Positions 1-8,354 are shown, numbered from the stretch's first letter. The stretch: DNA of 64,000 nt from Streptomyces sp. NBC_00440 (GCF_036014215.1 NZ_CP107921.1:3149001-3213000), one strand, 5' to 3'. Numbers and translations are program-made. Notes: generated by a model not told the origin, from the letters alone.

Positions 1-1606
1 CGAGCAGATACTCACGGGTCGCGCCCTGCACCGTGCGCTGCACCATCTCGATGTAGCGGCCCACGCCGTGCTGCTCGTGGACGATGAAGTCGCCCGTCAC
101 CAGCGTCAGCGGGTCGATGGACTTCCGGCGCCTGACCGGCATCCGGCCCAGGTCCTTGGACGTGGTGCGCTGGCCGGTGAGGTCGGTCTCGGAGAGCACC
201 GCGAGCTTGATCGCCGGGTCGATGAACCCGTGGTCGATGGAGCCGCACGATACATGCACGACCGAGGGCGTCAGCTCGGCCAGGTCGGCGTCGAGCCGGG
301 CCGCGATGCCCTCGCCGCTCAGGACCTCGACCGTACGGCTCGCGGGACCGTGGCCCTCCGTGAGATACACCGTGCGCCAGCCGTCGGCGATCCAGCCCTT
401 GGTGTCGGCGAGGGCCCGCGCGGTATCGCCCCGGTACGTCTCCGGCGCGTGCATCCCCAGTTTGATCGTGTCGTCGGCGATGTCCTCGTCGGCGGCGAAC
501 GGGCTCACCGCCCACCACATCATGCCCAGCTCACGGGCATGGTCGCGGACCTCGGCGATCCCCCGGAGCGAGGCCGCGCCGACATCGATCGGCGCGTCCC
601 CACCCCCGGCCGTGGCCGCCCACGACGCCTGGAGGAACTCCTGCGAGGTCGCCACCAGGTCGGCCGCCCGGCTCCGGACCCGCTCCGGGTCGCAGACCAC
701 GGCCATCGAACCGGCGGGGAGCACATCGATCAGCAGCTCCATGTCGTCGACCAGGACCGGAGCCAGGGACTCCATGCCCTCGACGGCGATCCCCTCGGCG
801 ATCTTGTCGAGCAGCTCGCCCAGCTCGGGGTGGGCCAGCGCCAGCGCGGCCGCCCGCTCCCGTACGTCGTCGGTCAGCAGCAGCTCGCGGCAGGGCGGCG
901 CCCACAGCCCGTGCTCGGCGATCTCCAGGGAGCGCTGGTCCGCGACCTTGAAGTAACGGATCTCCTCGACCTCGTCCCCCCAGAACTCCACCCGCAGGGG
1001 GTGCTCCTCGGTCGGCGGGAACACATCGAGGATGCCGCCCCTGACGGCGAACTCGCCGCGCTTCTCGACCAGTTCGACCCGCGCGTACGCGGCGGCCGCC
1101 AGCGCCTCGGTGATCTCGCCCAGATCGACGGACTCCCCCTGGCGCAGTGCGACGGGCTCCAGATCGCCGAGCCCCTTGACCTGCGGCTGGAGTACGGACC
1201 TGATCGGCGCGACGACCACGCTGACCGGACCGGCGGACGGGTCGTCGGAGCGCGGGTGCGCCAGCCTGCGCAGCACCGCGATCCGCCGCCCCACCGTGTC
1301 GGACCGGGGCGAGAGCCGCTCGTGCGGCAGCGTCTCCCAGGACGGGTACTCCACCACCGCGTCCTCCTGGTCCGCCGGGAAGAGCGAGCGCAGGGCGGCC
1401 GCCAGGTCCTCGGCCTCGCGGCCGGTGGCGGTCACCGCCAGCACCGTACGGCGGGTCTCGCGGGCCAGCGCGGCGACGGCGAAGGGCCGGGCGGCGGGCG
1501 GGCCGACCAGATCGACATGCATCCGGTGCCCGTCGCCCGCGGCCTTCACCGCTTCGGCGAGCGCGGGGTCCGAGATGGCGGCATCGAGCAGACCGTGCAG
1601 GCTCAT
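1..1606 (-). CDS. mfd: Transcription-repair coupling factor Mfd (N-terminal part, cut by window start)
   Basis: Mfd is an ATP-dependent translocase that displaces stalled RNA polymerase and recruits UvrA to transcribed-strand lesions. Only the first 535 codons are present; the translocase and C-terminal UvrA-release domains lie outside the window. The start MSLHGLLDAAI is at 1606. The visible part holds the UvrB-homology module: PSWETLPHERLSP (about residues 88-100), RRIAVLRRL, and VRGGILDVFPPTEEHPLRVE, which is the Mfd/UvrB D2-D1b signature. Close to the cut edge is VHEQHGVGRY, the beginning of the RNA-polymerase-interacting (Tudor-like) domain. It is read away from the divergent sigma factor gene, with about 290 bp between the two starts. 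The identification rests on family-typical motifs and is firm. Nothing in the visible part looks broken. Confidence 0.95.
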   Translation of the reverse strand, partial: MSLHGLLDAAISDPALAEAVKAAGDGHRMHVDLVGPPAARPFAVAALARETRRTVLAVTATGREAEDLAAALRSLFPADQEDAVVEYPSWETLPHERLSPRSDTVGRRIAVLRRLAHPRSDDPSAGPVSVVVAPIRSVLQPQVKGLGDLEPVALRQGESVDLGEITEALAAAAYARVELVEKRGEFAVRGGILDVFPPTEEHPLRVEFWGDEVEEIRYFKVADQRSLEIAEHGLWAPPCRELLLTDDVRERAAALALAHPELGELLDKIAEGIAVEGMESLAPVLVDDMELLIDVLPAGSMAVVCDPERVRSRAADLVATSQEFLQASWAATAGGGDAPIDVGAASLRGIAEVRDHARELGMMWWAVSPFAADEDIADDTIKLGMHAPETYRGDTARALADTKGWIADGWRTVYLTEGHGPASRTVEVLSGEGIAARLDADLAELTPSVVHVSCGSIDHGFIDPAIKLAVLSETDLTGQRTTSKDLGRMPVRRRKSIDPLTLVTGDFIVHEQHGVGRYIEMVQRTVQGATREYLL

Positions 1607-1782
1607 GGAGAACGCTTTCCGTCCGGGGAGGTGGTGCGGGTGGTGCGGTATGCAACGCGAAGGGCCCGACACGTCTTACGGGCCGGGGGCTCTCCAGCGT
1701 ACGACTTCACGAAGAAGTCGGCGTCCCCTGTCAACCGGACCGGCCTCCCCGACGTATTCATCCATGAGACCCGTCCAGGTCC

Positions 1783-1860
1783 GATGCCCTGCCGATGCCC
1801 CGCCCGCTGACCCTGACCCATGTCCTGACCACTGTCCTGTCCGATGTCCTGCCCGATGAC
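1783..1860. repeat. Degenerate short tandem repeats (CCGATGTCCTG-like)
   Basis: About six imperfect copies of an 11-12 bp unit, best written CCGATGTCCTG, run through the mfd/sigma divergent intergenic region (CGATGCCCTG, CGATGCCCC, CATGTCCTG, TGTCCTG, CGATGTCCTG, CGATGACC). It lies directly upstream of the sigma factor start. It is too irregular to be a CRISPR and resembles local slippage or a multi-site operator. No function can be assigned from sequence. Confidence 0.5.
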
Positions 1861-1897
1861 CGTCCACGTCTGAGATCTGTCCACGCCTGGGAGCCGC

Positions 1898-2389
1898 ATG
1901 ACCGTCGAGGAGTTCGAGGAGTTCTACGCTCACTCCGCGAAACAGCTGGTGGGACAGGTCTACCTGATGACCGGCGACCTCCATGAGGCCCAGGACGTGG
2001 TGCAGGAGGCGTTCGTACGGGCCTGGGGCCGGCGCTCCGCGCTGTACCGGGACGCGGGCCCCGAGGCGTGGATACGGACCGTGGCCTGGCGGCTCGCGGT
2101 GAGCCGCTGGCGCAGGCGGGGCCGGAGCGCCGAGGCCTGGCGCCGCCACAGCGACGCCCGCCCCGCGACGGTGCCCGAGCCCGATCCGGGCACCGTGGCC
2201 ATGGTCTCCGCACTGCGGCAGCTGACCGAGCGGCAGCGGCGGGTGGCGGTCCTGCACTACGTGTGCGACCTCACCGTCGAGCAGGTGGCCGCCGAGACGG
2301 GCATATCGGCGGGAACCGTCAAGACCCATCTCTCCCGCGCCCGCGCCTCGCTCGCGCCGCATCTCTCCGAGGAGGAACACGGTGTCTGA
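1898..2389 (+). CDS. ECF (SigE-family) RNA polymerase sigma factor
   Basis: A 163-residue group 4 sigma factor that would direct core RNA polymerase to a small regulon. Region 2 occupies about residues 8-75 (HEAQDVVQEAFVRAW is the helix that contacts core and the -10 element). Region 4 lies at about 105-155, with LTERQRRVAVLHY followed by the recognition helix TGISAGTVKTHLSRA. The length is normal for the SigE-type ECF class. The ATG at 1898 has GGGAG 4-8 bases upstream. The 3' end overlaps the next gene by 8 bases, so the two are co-transcribed and probably translationally coupled. The partner is a candidate for holding the sigma factor at the membrane. The inducing signal is unknown. Confidence 0.92.
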   Translation: MTVEEFEEFYAHSAKQLVGQVYLMTGDLHEAQDVVQEAFVRAWGRRSALYRDAGPEAWIRTVAWRLAVSRWRRRGRSAEAWRRHSDARPATVPEPDPGTVAMVSALRQLTERQRRVAVLHYVCDLTVEQVAAETGISAGTVKTHLSRARASLAPHLSEEEHGV

Positions 2390-2828
2390 GACCGAGTACC
2401 AGCCCGCGTACGAGAACGGGCCGGGCCGTGCAGCCGCTCACAGGTCCGACCTCGCCCTCGCCCGTGCGATGAAGCAGGCCGCCGAATCGGCGGGCCGGAG
2501 AGCCACCCCCGCACCGGCCGCGTATGTCTCGGCGCGGGGCGCCGGACGCAGGCGCCGGGTCCTGGCGTCGGCCGCCGCCGGCACCGTGTGCGTCCTGGCG
2601 AGCGGGGTCGTGGCGGCCGTGCTGCAGCTCCAGCCCAGCGCTCCCGCACTCCCCGCTGCGCCGCCGAGCCCCCGGCACTCCGCGGTCGGCGAGCGCCCGG
2701 GCCCGTCCATGGGGTCCGGCTCGGCCTCACCCTCCGGATCGGAGGACGCCACGCCCGCCAGCACGCTGGGGACGACGCCCACCGCCCCGGCCACCACGCC
2801 CGGGTGGTCGCCCCCGCCCACCTGGTGA
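2382..2828 (+). CDS. Single-pass membrane protein, possible anti-sigma-like partner of the ECF sigma factor
   Basis: A 148-residue protein starting with GTG inside the end of the sigma gene. The N-terminal half is hydrophilic (about residues 1-58, with LALARAMKQAAESAGRR). A single hydrophobic segment follows at about 60-82 (VLASAAAGTVCVLASGVVAA) after an RRRR stretch, suggesting the N-terminus in the cytoplasm. The C-terminal 60 residues are Pro/Ser/Thr-rich and probably lie outside the membrane. The layout (short cytoplasmic part, one membrane span, extracytoplasmic tail, overlap with an ECF sigma gene) fits a regulator of sigma activity. I see no HxxxCxxC zinc-binding anti-sigma motif, so the anti-sigma role is inferred from context only. 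Confidence 0.75.
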   Translation: MSETEYQPAYENGPGRAAAHRSDLALARAMKQAAESAGRRATPAPAAYVSARGAGRRRRVLASAAAGTVCVLASGVVAAVLQLQPSAPALPAAPPSPRHSAVGERPGPSMGSGSASPSGSEDATPASTLGTTPTAPATTPGWSPPPTW

Positions 2829-2859
2829 CAGCAGGCCCGCTCGTGGCGGTGGACACGAC

Positions 2860-2898
2860 CCAGCCCCGGCCGACGCACCTGGCGTCAACCGGGGCTGG
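2860..2898. terminator. Bidirectional terminator between sigma partner and ABC permease
   Basis: A perfect 10-bp stem CCAGCCCCGG / CCGGGGCTGG encloses an inner GACGC / GCGTC stem. It sits 32 bases after the + strand stop at 2828 and about 117 bases beyond the minus-strand stop at 3016, so it can serve both convergent units. A short direct repeat of CCCCCGTACCCCC follows at about 2905-2935. Confidence 0.65.
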
Positions 2899-3015
2899 AT
2901 CTTCCCCCGTACCCCCGTCGTCCCCCGTACCCCCGGTCAGCGGGCCCGGTCATCCCGGACAGTCATGCGTACCGAGCCGTGGAGTGAACAGAAACGCACC
3001 GCGTCGGTCAGTCAG

Positions 3016-5589
3016 TCAGTCGGTCGCGATCGCGTTCAGTACGTTCATCCGGCCCGCCCGGAACGCCGGGATCAGGGCGGCGAACAGGCCCACGAACGCC
3101 GAGGCGACGAAGACCGTGATGATCGTCGACCACGGGATCTCCAGGACCCCCATGCCCTCCAGGGCGAGGATCTTCTGGGCCGACGTGCCCCAGCCCATCC
3201 CGAGCCCCAGACCGAGCAGCGCACCGAAGAGCGCGATGACCACCGACTCCAGCCGGATCATCCGGCGCAGCTGCCGGCGCGAGAGGCCGATCGCCCGCAT
3301 CAGGCCGATCTCCCTGGTCCGCTCGACGACCGACAGGGCCAGCGTGTTCACCACACCGAGCACCGCGACGATGATCGCCAGCGCCAGCAGCCCGTAGACG
3401 ATGTTGAGCAGCTGCCCGATCTGGTCCTTCAGGTCCTGCTTGAAGTCGGTCTGGTCCTGCACCTTGTACTGCGGGTACTTGGCCAGGGACTTCTTCAGCC
3501 CGGCGTAGGCGGCCTTCTCCTGGCCGTCCTTGGCCTTGGCGAACATGATGACGTTCGGCGGCATCCTGTCGGCGGGCACGTACCGCGCGGCCGTCGTGAT
3601 GTTCAGATACATCGCGCCCTTGTCGACGTTCGTGTCGTCCGAGGTGATGGCCGCGATCTTCAGCTTCGCCGTCCGGCCGCCCCTGAACGCGACGGACATG
3701 GTGTCGCCGACCTTGATGTGGTGCTTCTTGGCGTAGGCGTCACCGACCGACATGGCGTCCTTGCCGTACGCAGCCGAGAGGTCACCCGAGACGGTCTCGC
3801 GCCGCAGGTCCTGTGCGTACGTCGGGTCGGCCGCGATGACCGACTGGTCCTCGCTCTTCCCGTCGGGCCCGGTCAGCCGGGAGTCGACCGCCTTGTAGTT
3901 GGTGACGTGCTCGATGCCCGGCGCCGCTTCCAGGGCCTTCTGGGCCTGCGGCACGATCAGCTGGCCGCTGCCGCTCTGGATGATGAAGTCCGCGCCGACC
4001 GACCTGTCGAGCTCATCGGTGGCCGAGGCCACCATCGACGAGCCGACGACCGAGAGACAGGCCACCAGCGCGAGCCCGATCATCAGCGCGGCGCCCGTCG
4101 CTCCCGTACGCCGCGGGTTGCGCAGCGCGTTGCGCTCGGCCATCCGCCCGACCGGGCCGAAGATCCGCAGCACGACCGTGCTGATCCCCCGGACCACCAC
4201 ACCCGCGAGGAGCGGGCCGATGACCACGAAGCCGATGAGCGTGAGGACCACACCCAGGCCGAGGTAGAGCGAACCCTGCCCCGACTTGTTCGCGGCGGCC
4301 GCGGCGAGCAGCGCCGCCGCACCGCCTCCGGTGAGCACCAGGCCGATCGCCGCCCTGATCCGGCCGGCGCTGCCGTCTGCGGGCATACCGGAGTCCCGCA
4401 GCGCGGCCATCGGGGAGATCTTCCCGGCCCGGCGGGCCGGAACGTACGCGGCGACGATCGTCACGATGACACCGAGCAGCATGCCGACGACCGGAGTCGT
4501 CCACTTGACCGTCAGATCCTCCGTGGACAGGTCCATGCCCACGGAACTCATCACCTTCATCAGCCCGACCGCGAGGCCGACACCGGCACCGACCCCGAGG
4601 ACCGAGCCGAAGACACCGAGCAGCAGCGCCTCGACCAGTACCGAGCGGTTGACCTGCTTGCGGCTGGAACCGAGCGCCCGCATCAGGCCGATCTCACGGG
4701 TGCGCTGGGCGACCAGCATCGAGAAGGTGTTGATGATCAGGAAGATGCCGACGAGGAAGGCGATTCCGGCGAAGCCGAGCATCGCGTACTTCATGACGTC
4801 GAGGAACGAGCCGACCTCCGAGCGGTTGGCGTCCGCGTTCTCCTTCTGCGTCTCGAACTTGTACGGGCCGTGCAGCACCGCTTCCACGTTCTGCTTCAGC
4901 CGGGCATCGCTCACACCGGGCTCGGCGTTGACGGAGATGTTCGTGAAGAGGCCGGGGCCGCCCAGCAGTTCGTGCTGCGCGGTGGCGGTGTCGAAGTACA
5001 CGACGGCCGCGCCCGGGTTGGTCACCTTGAAGGTGGCGATACCGGATATCCGGGCCCTGATGTCACCGCTGACGGTGATCGTGCGCAGCTCGTCACCCAG
5101 CTTGAGGTGGTGCTTCTTCGCGGTGTCCGCGTCGACCATCACCTCGGTGGGACCGCGCGGCGCGTGGCCGGAGCTGATCTCCATCGACTTGGTCTCGTTG
5201 GGCGTCCAGTTGCCGGCGATCGTCGGGGCGCCGTTGCTGGAACCCACGTCCTTGTTGTGGCCGTTGACGACCGTCACGCTCATGCTGCTGACGCCGCCCT
5301 GCGCCGACCGCACCCCGTCGGCCTTCTCGACCTGCCGCACCGCGGAGGCGGGCAGCGAGTCCGGCTTGCCGTTCTGGGTGCTGTTGTCGGCGCCCTTGAC
5401 GGACTTGGGGCTGACCGTGACGTCCGACGCGGTGGCCGCGAAGAGCTTGTCGAACGTGGTGTTCATGGTGTCGGTGAAGACGAGCGTGCCGCACACGAAG
5501 CCGACCGACAGCAGGACGGCGACTGCGGAGAGCGCCATCCGCCCCTTGTGCGCGAAGAAGTTGCGCATCGAGGTCTTCCAGACGGTCAT
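3016..5589 (-). CDS. FtsX/MacB-type ABC transporter permease (large, two FtsX domains)
   Basis: An 857-residue permease of the FtsX superfamily. It begins with a cytoplasmic stretch MTVWKTSMRNFFAHKGRMA and a first membrane span (about 20-42). A large extracytoplasmic MacB_PCD-type domain follows (about 45-255), then a first three-helix FtsX unit (about 265-385, with TREIGLMRALGSSRKQV), further spans, a second extracytoplasmic domain, and a C-terminal FtsX unit (about 735-850, with TREIGLMRAIGLSRRQLRR). This double-FtsX form pairs with one ATPase and moves hydrophobic or peptide substrates across the membrane. The ATPase gene lies immediately upstream and overlaps by four bases (ATGA), so the pair is one operon. 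The substrate is not indicated. Confidence 0.92.
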   Translation of the reverse strand: MTVWKTSMRNFFAHKGRMALSAVAVLLSVGFVCGTLVFTDTMNTTFDKLFAATASDVTVSPKSVKGADNSTQNGKPDSLPASAVRQVEKADGVRSAQGGVSSMSVTVVNGHNKDVGSSNGAPTIAGNWTPNETKSMEISSGHAPRGPTEVMVDADTAKKHHLKLGDELRTITVSGDIRARISGIATFKVTNPGAAVVYFDTATAQHELLGGPGLFTNISVNAEPGVSDARLKQNVEAVLHGPYKFETQKENADANRSEVGSFLDVMKYAMLGFAGIAFLVGIFLIINTFSMLVAQRTREIGLMRALGSSRKQVNRSVLVEALLLGVFGSVLGVGAGVGLAVGLMKVMSSVGMDLSTEDLTVKWTTPVVGMLLGVIVTIVAAYVPARRAGKISPMAALRDSGMPADGSAGRIRAAIGLVLTGGGAAALLAAAAANKSGQGSLYLGLGVVLTLIGFVVIGPLLAGVVVRGISTVVLRIFGPVGRMAERNALRNPRRTGATGAALMIGLALVACLSVVGSSMVASATDELDRSVGADFIIQSGSGQLIVPQAQKALEAAPGIEHVTNYKAVDSRLTGPDGKSEDQSVIAADPTYAQDLRRETVSGDLSAAYGKDAMSVGDAYAKKHHIKVGDTMSVAFRGGRTAKLKIAAITSDDTNVDKGAMYLNITTAARYVPADRMPPNVIMFAKAKDGQEKAAYAGLKKSLAKYPQYKVQDQTDFKQDLKDQIGQLLNIVYGLLALAIIVAVLGVVNTLALSVVERTREIGLMRAIGLSRRQLRRMIRLESVVIALFGALLGLGLGMGWGTSAQKILALEGMGVLEIPWSTIITVFVASAFVGLFAALIPAFRAGRMNVLNAIATD

Positions 5590-6374
5590 GACGTCCGCCC
5601 GCGCGCGTCGAAGTCCTTCATCCGGTCGAGGACCTGGTCGGCCGTCGGGCCGTACATCTCGTCCACGATCCTGCCGTCCGCGAGGTAGAGCACCCGGTCC
5701 GCGTACGAGGCGGCCACCGGGTCGTGCGTGACCATGACGATGGTCTGGCCCAGCTCGGAGACCGACTTGCGCAGGAAGCCCAGCACCTCGGCCCCCGCAC
5801 GGGAGTCGAGGTTCCCGGTCGGCTCGTCACCGAAGATGATCTCGGGCTGCGCGGCCAGGGCACGCGCCACGGCGACCCGCTGCTGCTGACCGCCGGAGAG
5901 CTGCGTCGGCCGGTGCTTGAGCCGGTCCGCGAGCCCGACGGTCTCCACCACCTGCCGCAGCCACTGCGCGTCCGGCCTGCGGCCCGCGATGTCCATCGGC
6001 AGCGTGATGTTCTCGATGGCGTTGAGCGTGGGCAGCAGGTTGAACGCCTGGAAGATGAAGCCGATACGGTCCCGGCGCAGCTGGGTGAGCTTCTTGTCCT
6101 TGAGCCCGGTGATCTCGGTCTCGTCCAGATAGATCTGGCCGCTGCTCACGGTGTCGAGGCCGGCGAGGCAGTGCATCAGCGTCGACTTGCCGGAGCCCGA
6201 AGGGCCCATGATCGCGGTGAACTGGCCGCGGGCGATGTCCACATCGACGTGGTCGAGCGCGACGACCCGGGTCTCGCCCGATCCGTACGCCTTGACGACC
6301 TGCCGCGCTCGCACGGCAACGGCCGTACGCCCTCCAGTACCCCCGTGCCTGGGAATGGTCACAGCCGTTGTCAC
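5586..6374 (-). CDS. ABC transporter ATP-binding protein (MacB/LolD type)
   Basis: A 262-residue nucleotide-binding subunit. The key motifs are in order: Walker A GPSGSGKST, Q-loop FIFQAFNLLP, signature LSGGQQQRVAVARAL, Walker B IIFGDEPTGNLD, and the H-loop in IVMVTHD. The LSGGQ, DEPTGNLD and NLLP combination is characteristic of the MacB/LolD/FtsE group, which works with FtsX-like permeases. About 25 extra residues precede the first strand. It is the first gene of the two-gene operon with the permease, whose ATG overlaps its stop codon. Confidence 0.94.
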   Translation of the reverse strand: MTTAVTIPRHGGTGGRTAVAVRARQVVKAYGSGETRVVALDHVDVDIARGQFTAIMGPSGSGKSTLMHCLAGLDTVSSGQIYLDETEITGLKDKKLTQLRRDRIGFIFQAFNLLPTLNAIENITLPMDIAGRRPDAQWLRQVVETVGLADRLKHRPTQLSGGQQQRVAVARALAAQPEIIFGDEPTGNLDSRAGAEVLGFLRKSVSELGQTIVMVTHDPVAASYADRVLYLADGRIVDEMYGPTADQVLDRMKDFDARGRTS

Positions 6375-6761
6375 GGTAAGTCTCCTATGTCGGTCTTGCC
6401 TTGCTTGTCAGCAGGCATGGTTGAAGTCTGTCGATCCGGAGTGCGCGGCACACTGGTGCACGTAGCCGCATCCGCCCTGGGGTTTTCCCCACCCCCACCA
6501 CTGCGGGCGGCCATAAACAAACGCTAAGGACCAGCCCACCTCGCCACCTCCTCCGGCCGGACGAACGCGCCCCGGCCGTAAGCAGGGGTCGGCCCCTAGG
6601 GGGTTTCCACCCCTGGGAACACGGCGTCTCAGGGAAGGCTGAACCCTGACACCGCTGGAGACGCAAGAGGCGGCCACCCGGCCGGAAAAGGTGTACGGGG
6701 AACGCGTCTGCGGGGGTGGGGACGTGGTGACGTCAACCCGGGGACGGGCAGGACTCGCCGC
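6375..6761. other. Non-coding stretch upstream of the ABC transporter operon
   Basis: This stretch of nearly 400 bases carries the leftward promoter region of the ABC operon. It includes a locally A-rich patch (ATAAACAAACGCTAAGG, about 6511-6530) and a short palindrome around CCCCTAGGGG at 6593-6602. No open frame with coding character and no RNA gene was recognised. Its right part grades into the open frame of the decayed gene that follows. Confidence 0.4.
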
Positions 6762-7007
6762 GCGCAGCAGGTCCGCGAGGAAGGCCGCGAAGAAGGGCGC
6801 GAAGAAGGACTGGAAGAGGGACGCGAAGAAGGCCGCGCGGAGGCGCAGGCAGGGGCGGTACTGATGGTGCTTGAACGGCGCGGCCTCGCCGTCTCCCCCG
6901 CGGCACGGGCCCGCGTCACCGCCTGCACGGACCTCACCACGCTCGCCGGCCGGCTGGACCGGGCCTGGACGGCCGGCGTGGCCGACGAACTCTTCACCCG
7001 CCCCTGA
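6762..7007 (+). pseudogene. C-terminal remnant of an EGREEGR-repeat protein (Rpn/PD-(D/E)XK-like family)
   Basis: The frame reads a charged repeat (REEGREEGREEGLEEGREEG, about 6774-6833), then AEAQAGAVLMVLERRGLAVS and a C-terminal helix pair ending ...GVADELFTRP at the TGA at 7005-7007. This is the usual tail of Streptomyces Rpn-like (recombination-promoting nuclease/transposase-like) proteins, in which REGREEGR repeats precede 'VL..RGL.V....R.RI..CTD...L...L.RA..A...'. The open frame extends back to a TAG at 6597 but has no ATG or GTG before an internal Met at 6864, and the catalytic nuclease domain is absent. I therefore read it as a decayed fragment. A 47-residue peptide from ATG 6864 is the only alternative. 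Confidence 0.5.
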
Positions 7008-7065
7008 CCGGCCGCGTCTGCCGCCCTGCCCTCTGTCGCGGCGGGAGGGCAGGGCCGTCCGTCGG

Positions 7066-7962
7066 TCAGCTGCCCTCTGTCGCCGGGGCCCTTCCCGTCA
7101 GTGAGGCCAGGCTGCTCCTCACATGGGACATGTGCGCCCGCAGCTCGTCCTGCGCCTCGCCGTTCTCGCGCAGGACCCGATCCGCCTCCCGTGCTGTGCG
7201 CTCCGCGCGGGCCCGGGCGTGCGCAACCAGCTCCGCCGCCTGCGCCTCCGCATCCTCCTGGCCGTGCCGCGCCGACTCCTCCGTCACCGACAGCGCCCGC
7301 CGCGCCTCCGCCAGACGGGCCTCGGCCCGGGCGATCAGATCCGCATGACGGGCATCGAAGTCGGCCTCCCTGGCGGCCAGTTCACGCTCAGCCGCATCGG
7401 CGCGCTCGCCGTGCTCCTTCTCCAGCTCCGCCAGCGCAGCCGCCGTGCGCTCCCGCATCTCCCGCAGCACGCCCAGCGCCTCACCGCGCCACTGCTTCGC
7501 GTCCTTGCGCGAACCGATCCGCAGCTCGTCGGACGTGCCCTGCGCGGCCGCCAGCACCTGCTGGGCGTGCGCCTCGGCCGCGGCCAGCGCCGCGTCCGCG
7601 TCCGCCCGCGCCGCGTCCCGCAGCCCCCGTTCCACCACGCCCGCCTCGTCATGGAGCTGCTGGGCCACCGCCAGCGCCTCGCCGCGCAGCCCGGCAGCCT
7701 CCTCAGTGACCAGCGTGATCAGCGTCCGGGCCCGCTCCCCCAACGTCTCGTACGTCTGCGGGGCGAGCCCGGCCACCTGCTCGGCCAGCGCGGCGGACGT
7801 GGCCTCCATCTCCTTGGTGAGGACGGTCAGCCGCGCCGCGCGCTCCCAGGCACCGTCGCGGTCGTCCGAGAGTTCCGCGACGAACCGGTCGACCTGCTCG
7901 GGCCGGTACCCACGACCCCGCACGCCCGTGAAGCCATGAGGTGACACCGCTGCTGAACTCAT
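7066..7962 (-). CDS. Coiled-coil protein with DivIVA-like N-terminus ('cellulose-binding' family, Scy/FilP-like)
   Basis: A 298-residue protein, nearly all alpha-helical. The N-terminus FTGVRGRGYRPEQVDRF (about residues 10-26) resembles the DivIVA lipid-binding motif, where an exposed aromatic/Arg turn precedes 'GY...QVD.F'. The rest, about residues 45-285, is a long Ala/Glu/Arg heptad-rich coiled coil with several AEAHAQ/ARAEA blocks. Streptomyces genomes usually call such proteins 'cellulose-binding protein', and relatives (Scy, FilP, DivIVA) organise hyphal tips. A role in polar or cytoskeletal scaffolding is inferred from this resemblance; actual cellulose binding is not supported by anything visible. 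The gene is monocistronic. The ATG at 7962 has GAAGG nearby. Confidence 0.8.
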   Translation of the reverse strand: MSSAAVSPHGFTGVRGRGYRPEQVDRFVAELSDDRDGAWERAARLTVLTKEMEATSAALAEQVAGLAPQTYETLGERARTLITLVTEEAAGLRGEALAVAQQLHDEAGVVERGLRDAARADADAALAAAEAHAQQVLAAAQGTSDELRIGSRKDAKQWRGEALGVLREMRERTAAALAELEKEHGERADAAERELAAREADFDARHADLIARAEARLAEARRALSVTEESARHGQEDAEAQAAELVAHARARAERTAREADRVLRENGEAQDELRAHMSHVRSSLASLTGRAPATEGS

Positions 7963-8142
7963 CCTTCAAGCCCCTCTTCCCACACGACGTGCGACGGGCC
8001 GCCCCACGCGTCCCGGCGCACATCTTGGTAGATCATCGCGAAGTGCCCATACCGCGACACTCCGCCCATCCCATCCACCCAGGATGCGTCACTCGGCGCA
8101 GGAAGTCGGCATCGCCGTCCGGGACGGCTGATTTCGGACCCC
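7963..8142. promoter_or_regulatory. Upstream region of the coiled-coil gene
   Basis: Together with the following repeat tract, this makes up a 392-bp gene-free gap. It must carry the leftward promoter of the gene that starts at 7962. No clear -10/-35 pair, RNA gene or coding frame was recognised. Confidence 0.3.
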
Positions 8143-8146
8143 ATGG

Positions 8147-8252
8147 ACCGCGCGTACGGACGGTCCGCGCGTACGGACAAACCGCGCCGTACGGACAGAC
8201 CCCGGCGTAAGGACGGACCTGGTGTACGGACAGACCTGACGTACGGACGGAC
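8147..8252. repeat. Imperfect 17-19 bp tandem repeat built on GTACGGAC
   Basis: Six consecutive copies share a CGTACGGAC core followed by a GGTCC/AAACC/AGACC spacer. They end with GTAAGGACGGACC, GTACGGACAGACC and GTACGGACGGACC. The period is 17-19 bp, about two helical turns if read as pairs. It lies in the gap between the coiled-coil gene (start 7962) and the terminator at 8288, in no coding frame that I trust. Possible roles are a multi-site protein-binding array or simple expansion. Confidence 0.6.
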
Positions 8253-8287
8253 CCCCGGGCAACCCCACGCGTGCGCACACACAGCAG

Positions 8288-8320
8288 AGGCGCCCGGCCG
8301 CGGCTCGCGGTCGGGCGCCT
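8288..8320 (-). terminator. Terminator of the toxin/immunity fusion operon
   Basis: A 15-bp stem (AGGCGCCCGGCCGCG / CGCGGTCGGGCGCCT, one G-T pair) with a GCT loop. It lies 35 bases beyond the minus-strand stop at 8355. There is no U-tract, as is usual in Streptomyces. Confidence 0.7.
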
Positions 8321-8354
8321 CCTCCGGCGTGCGGGGGCCGTGCCAGGGATTACG

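Noticed and set aside
2524..5688. A 1054-codon open frame on the + strand opposite the ABC permease
   Set aside because: Arg/Pro/His-rich composition typical of the antisense of a high-GC gene. The minus-strand frame has clear FtsX motifs, so this is a shadow.
8147..8252. CRISPR-like array
   Set aside because: Repeat units are adjacent with only a few variable bases between them, with no 30-40 bp spacers and no cas genes.
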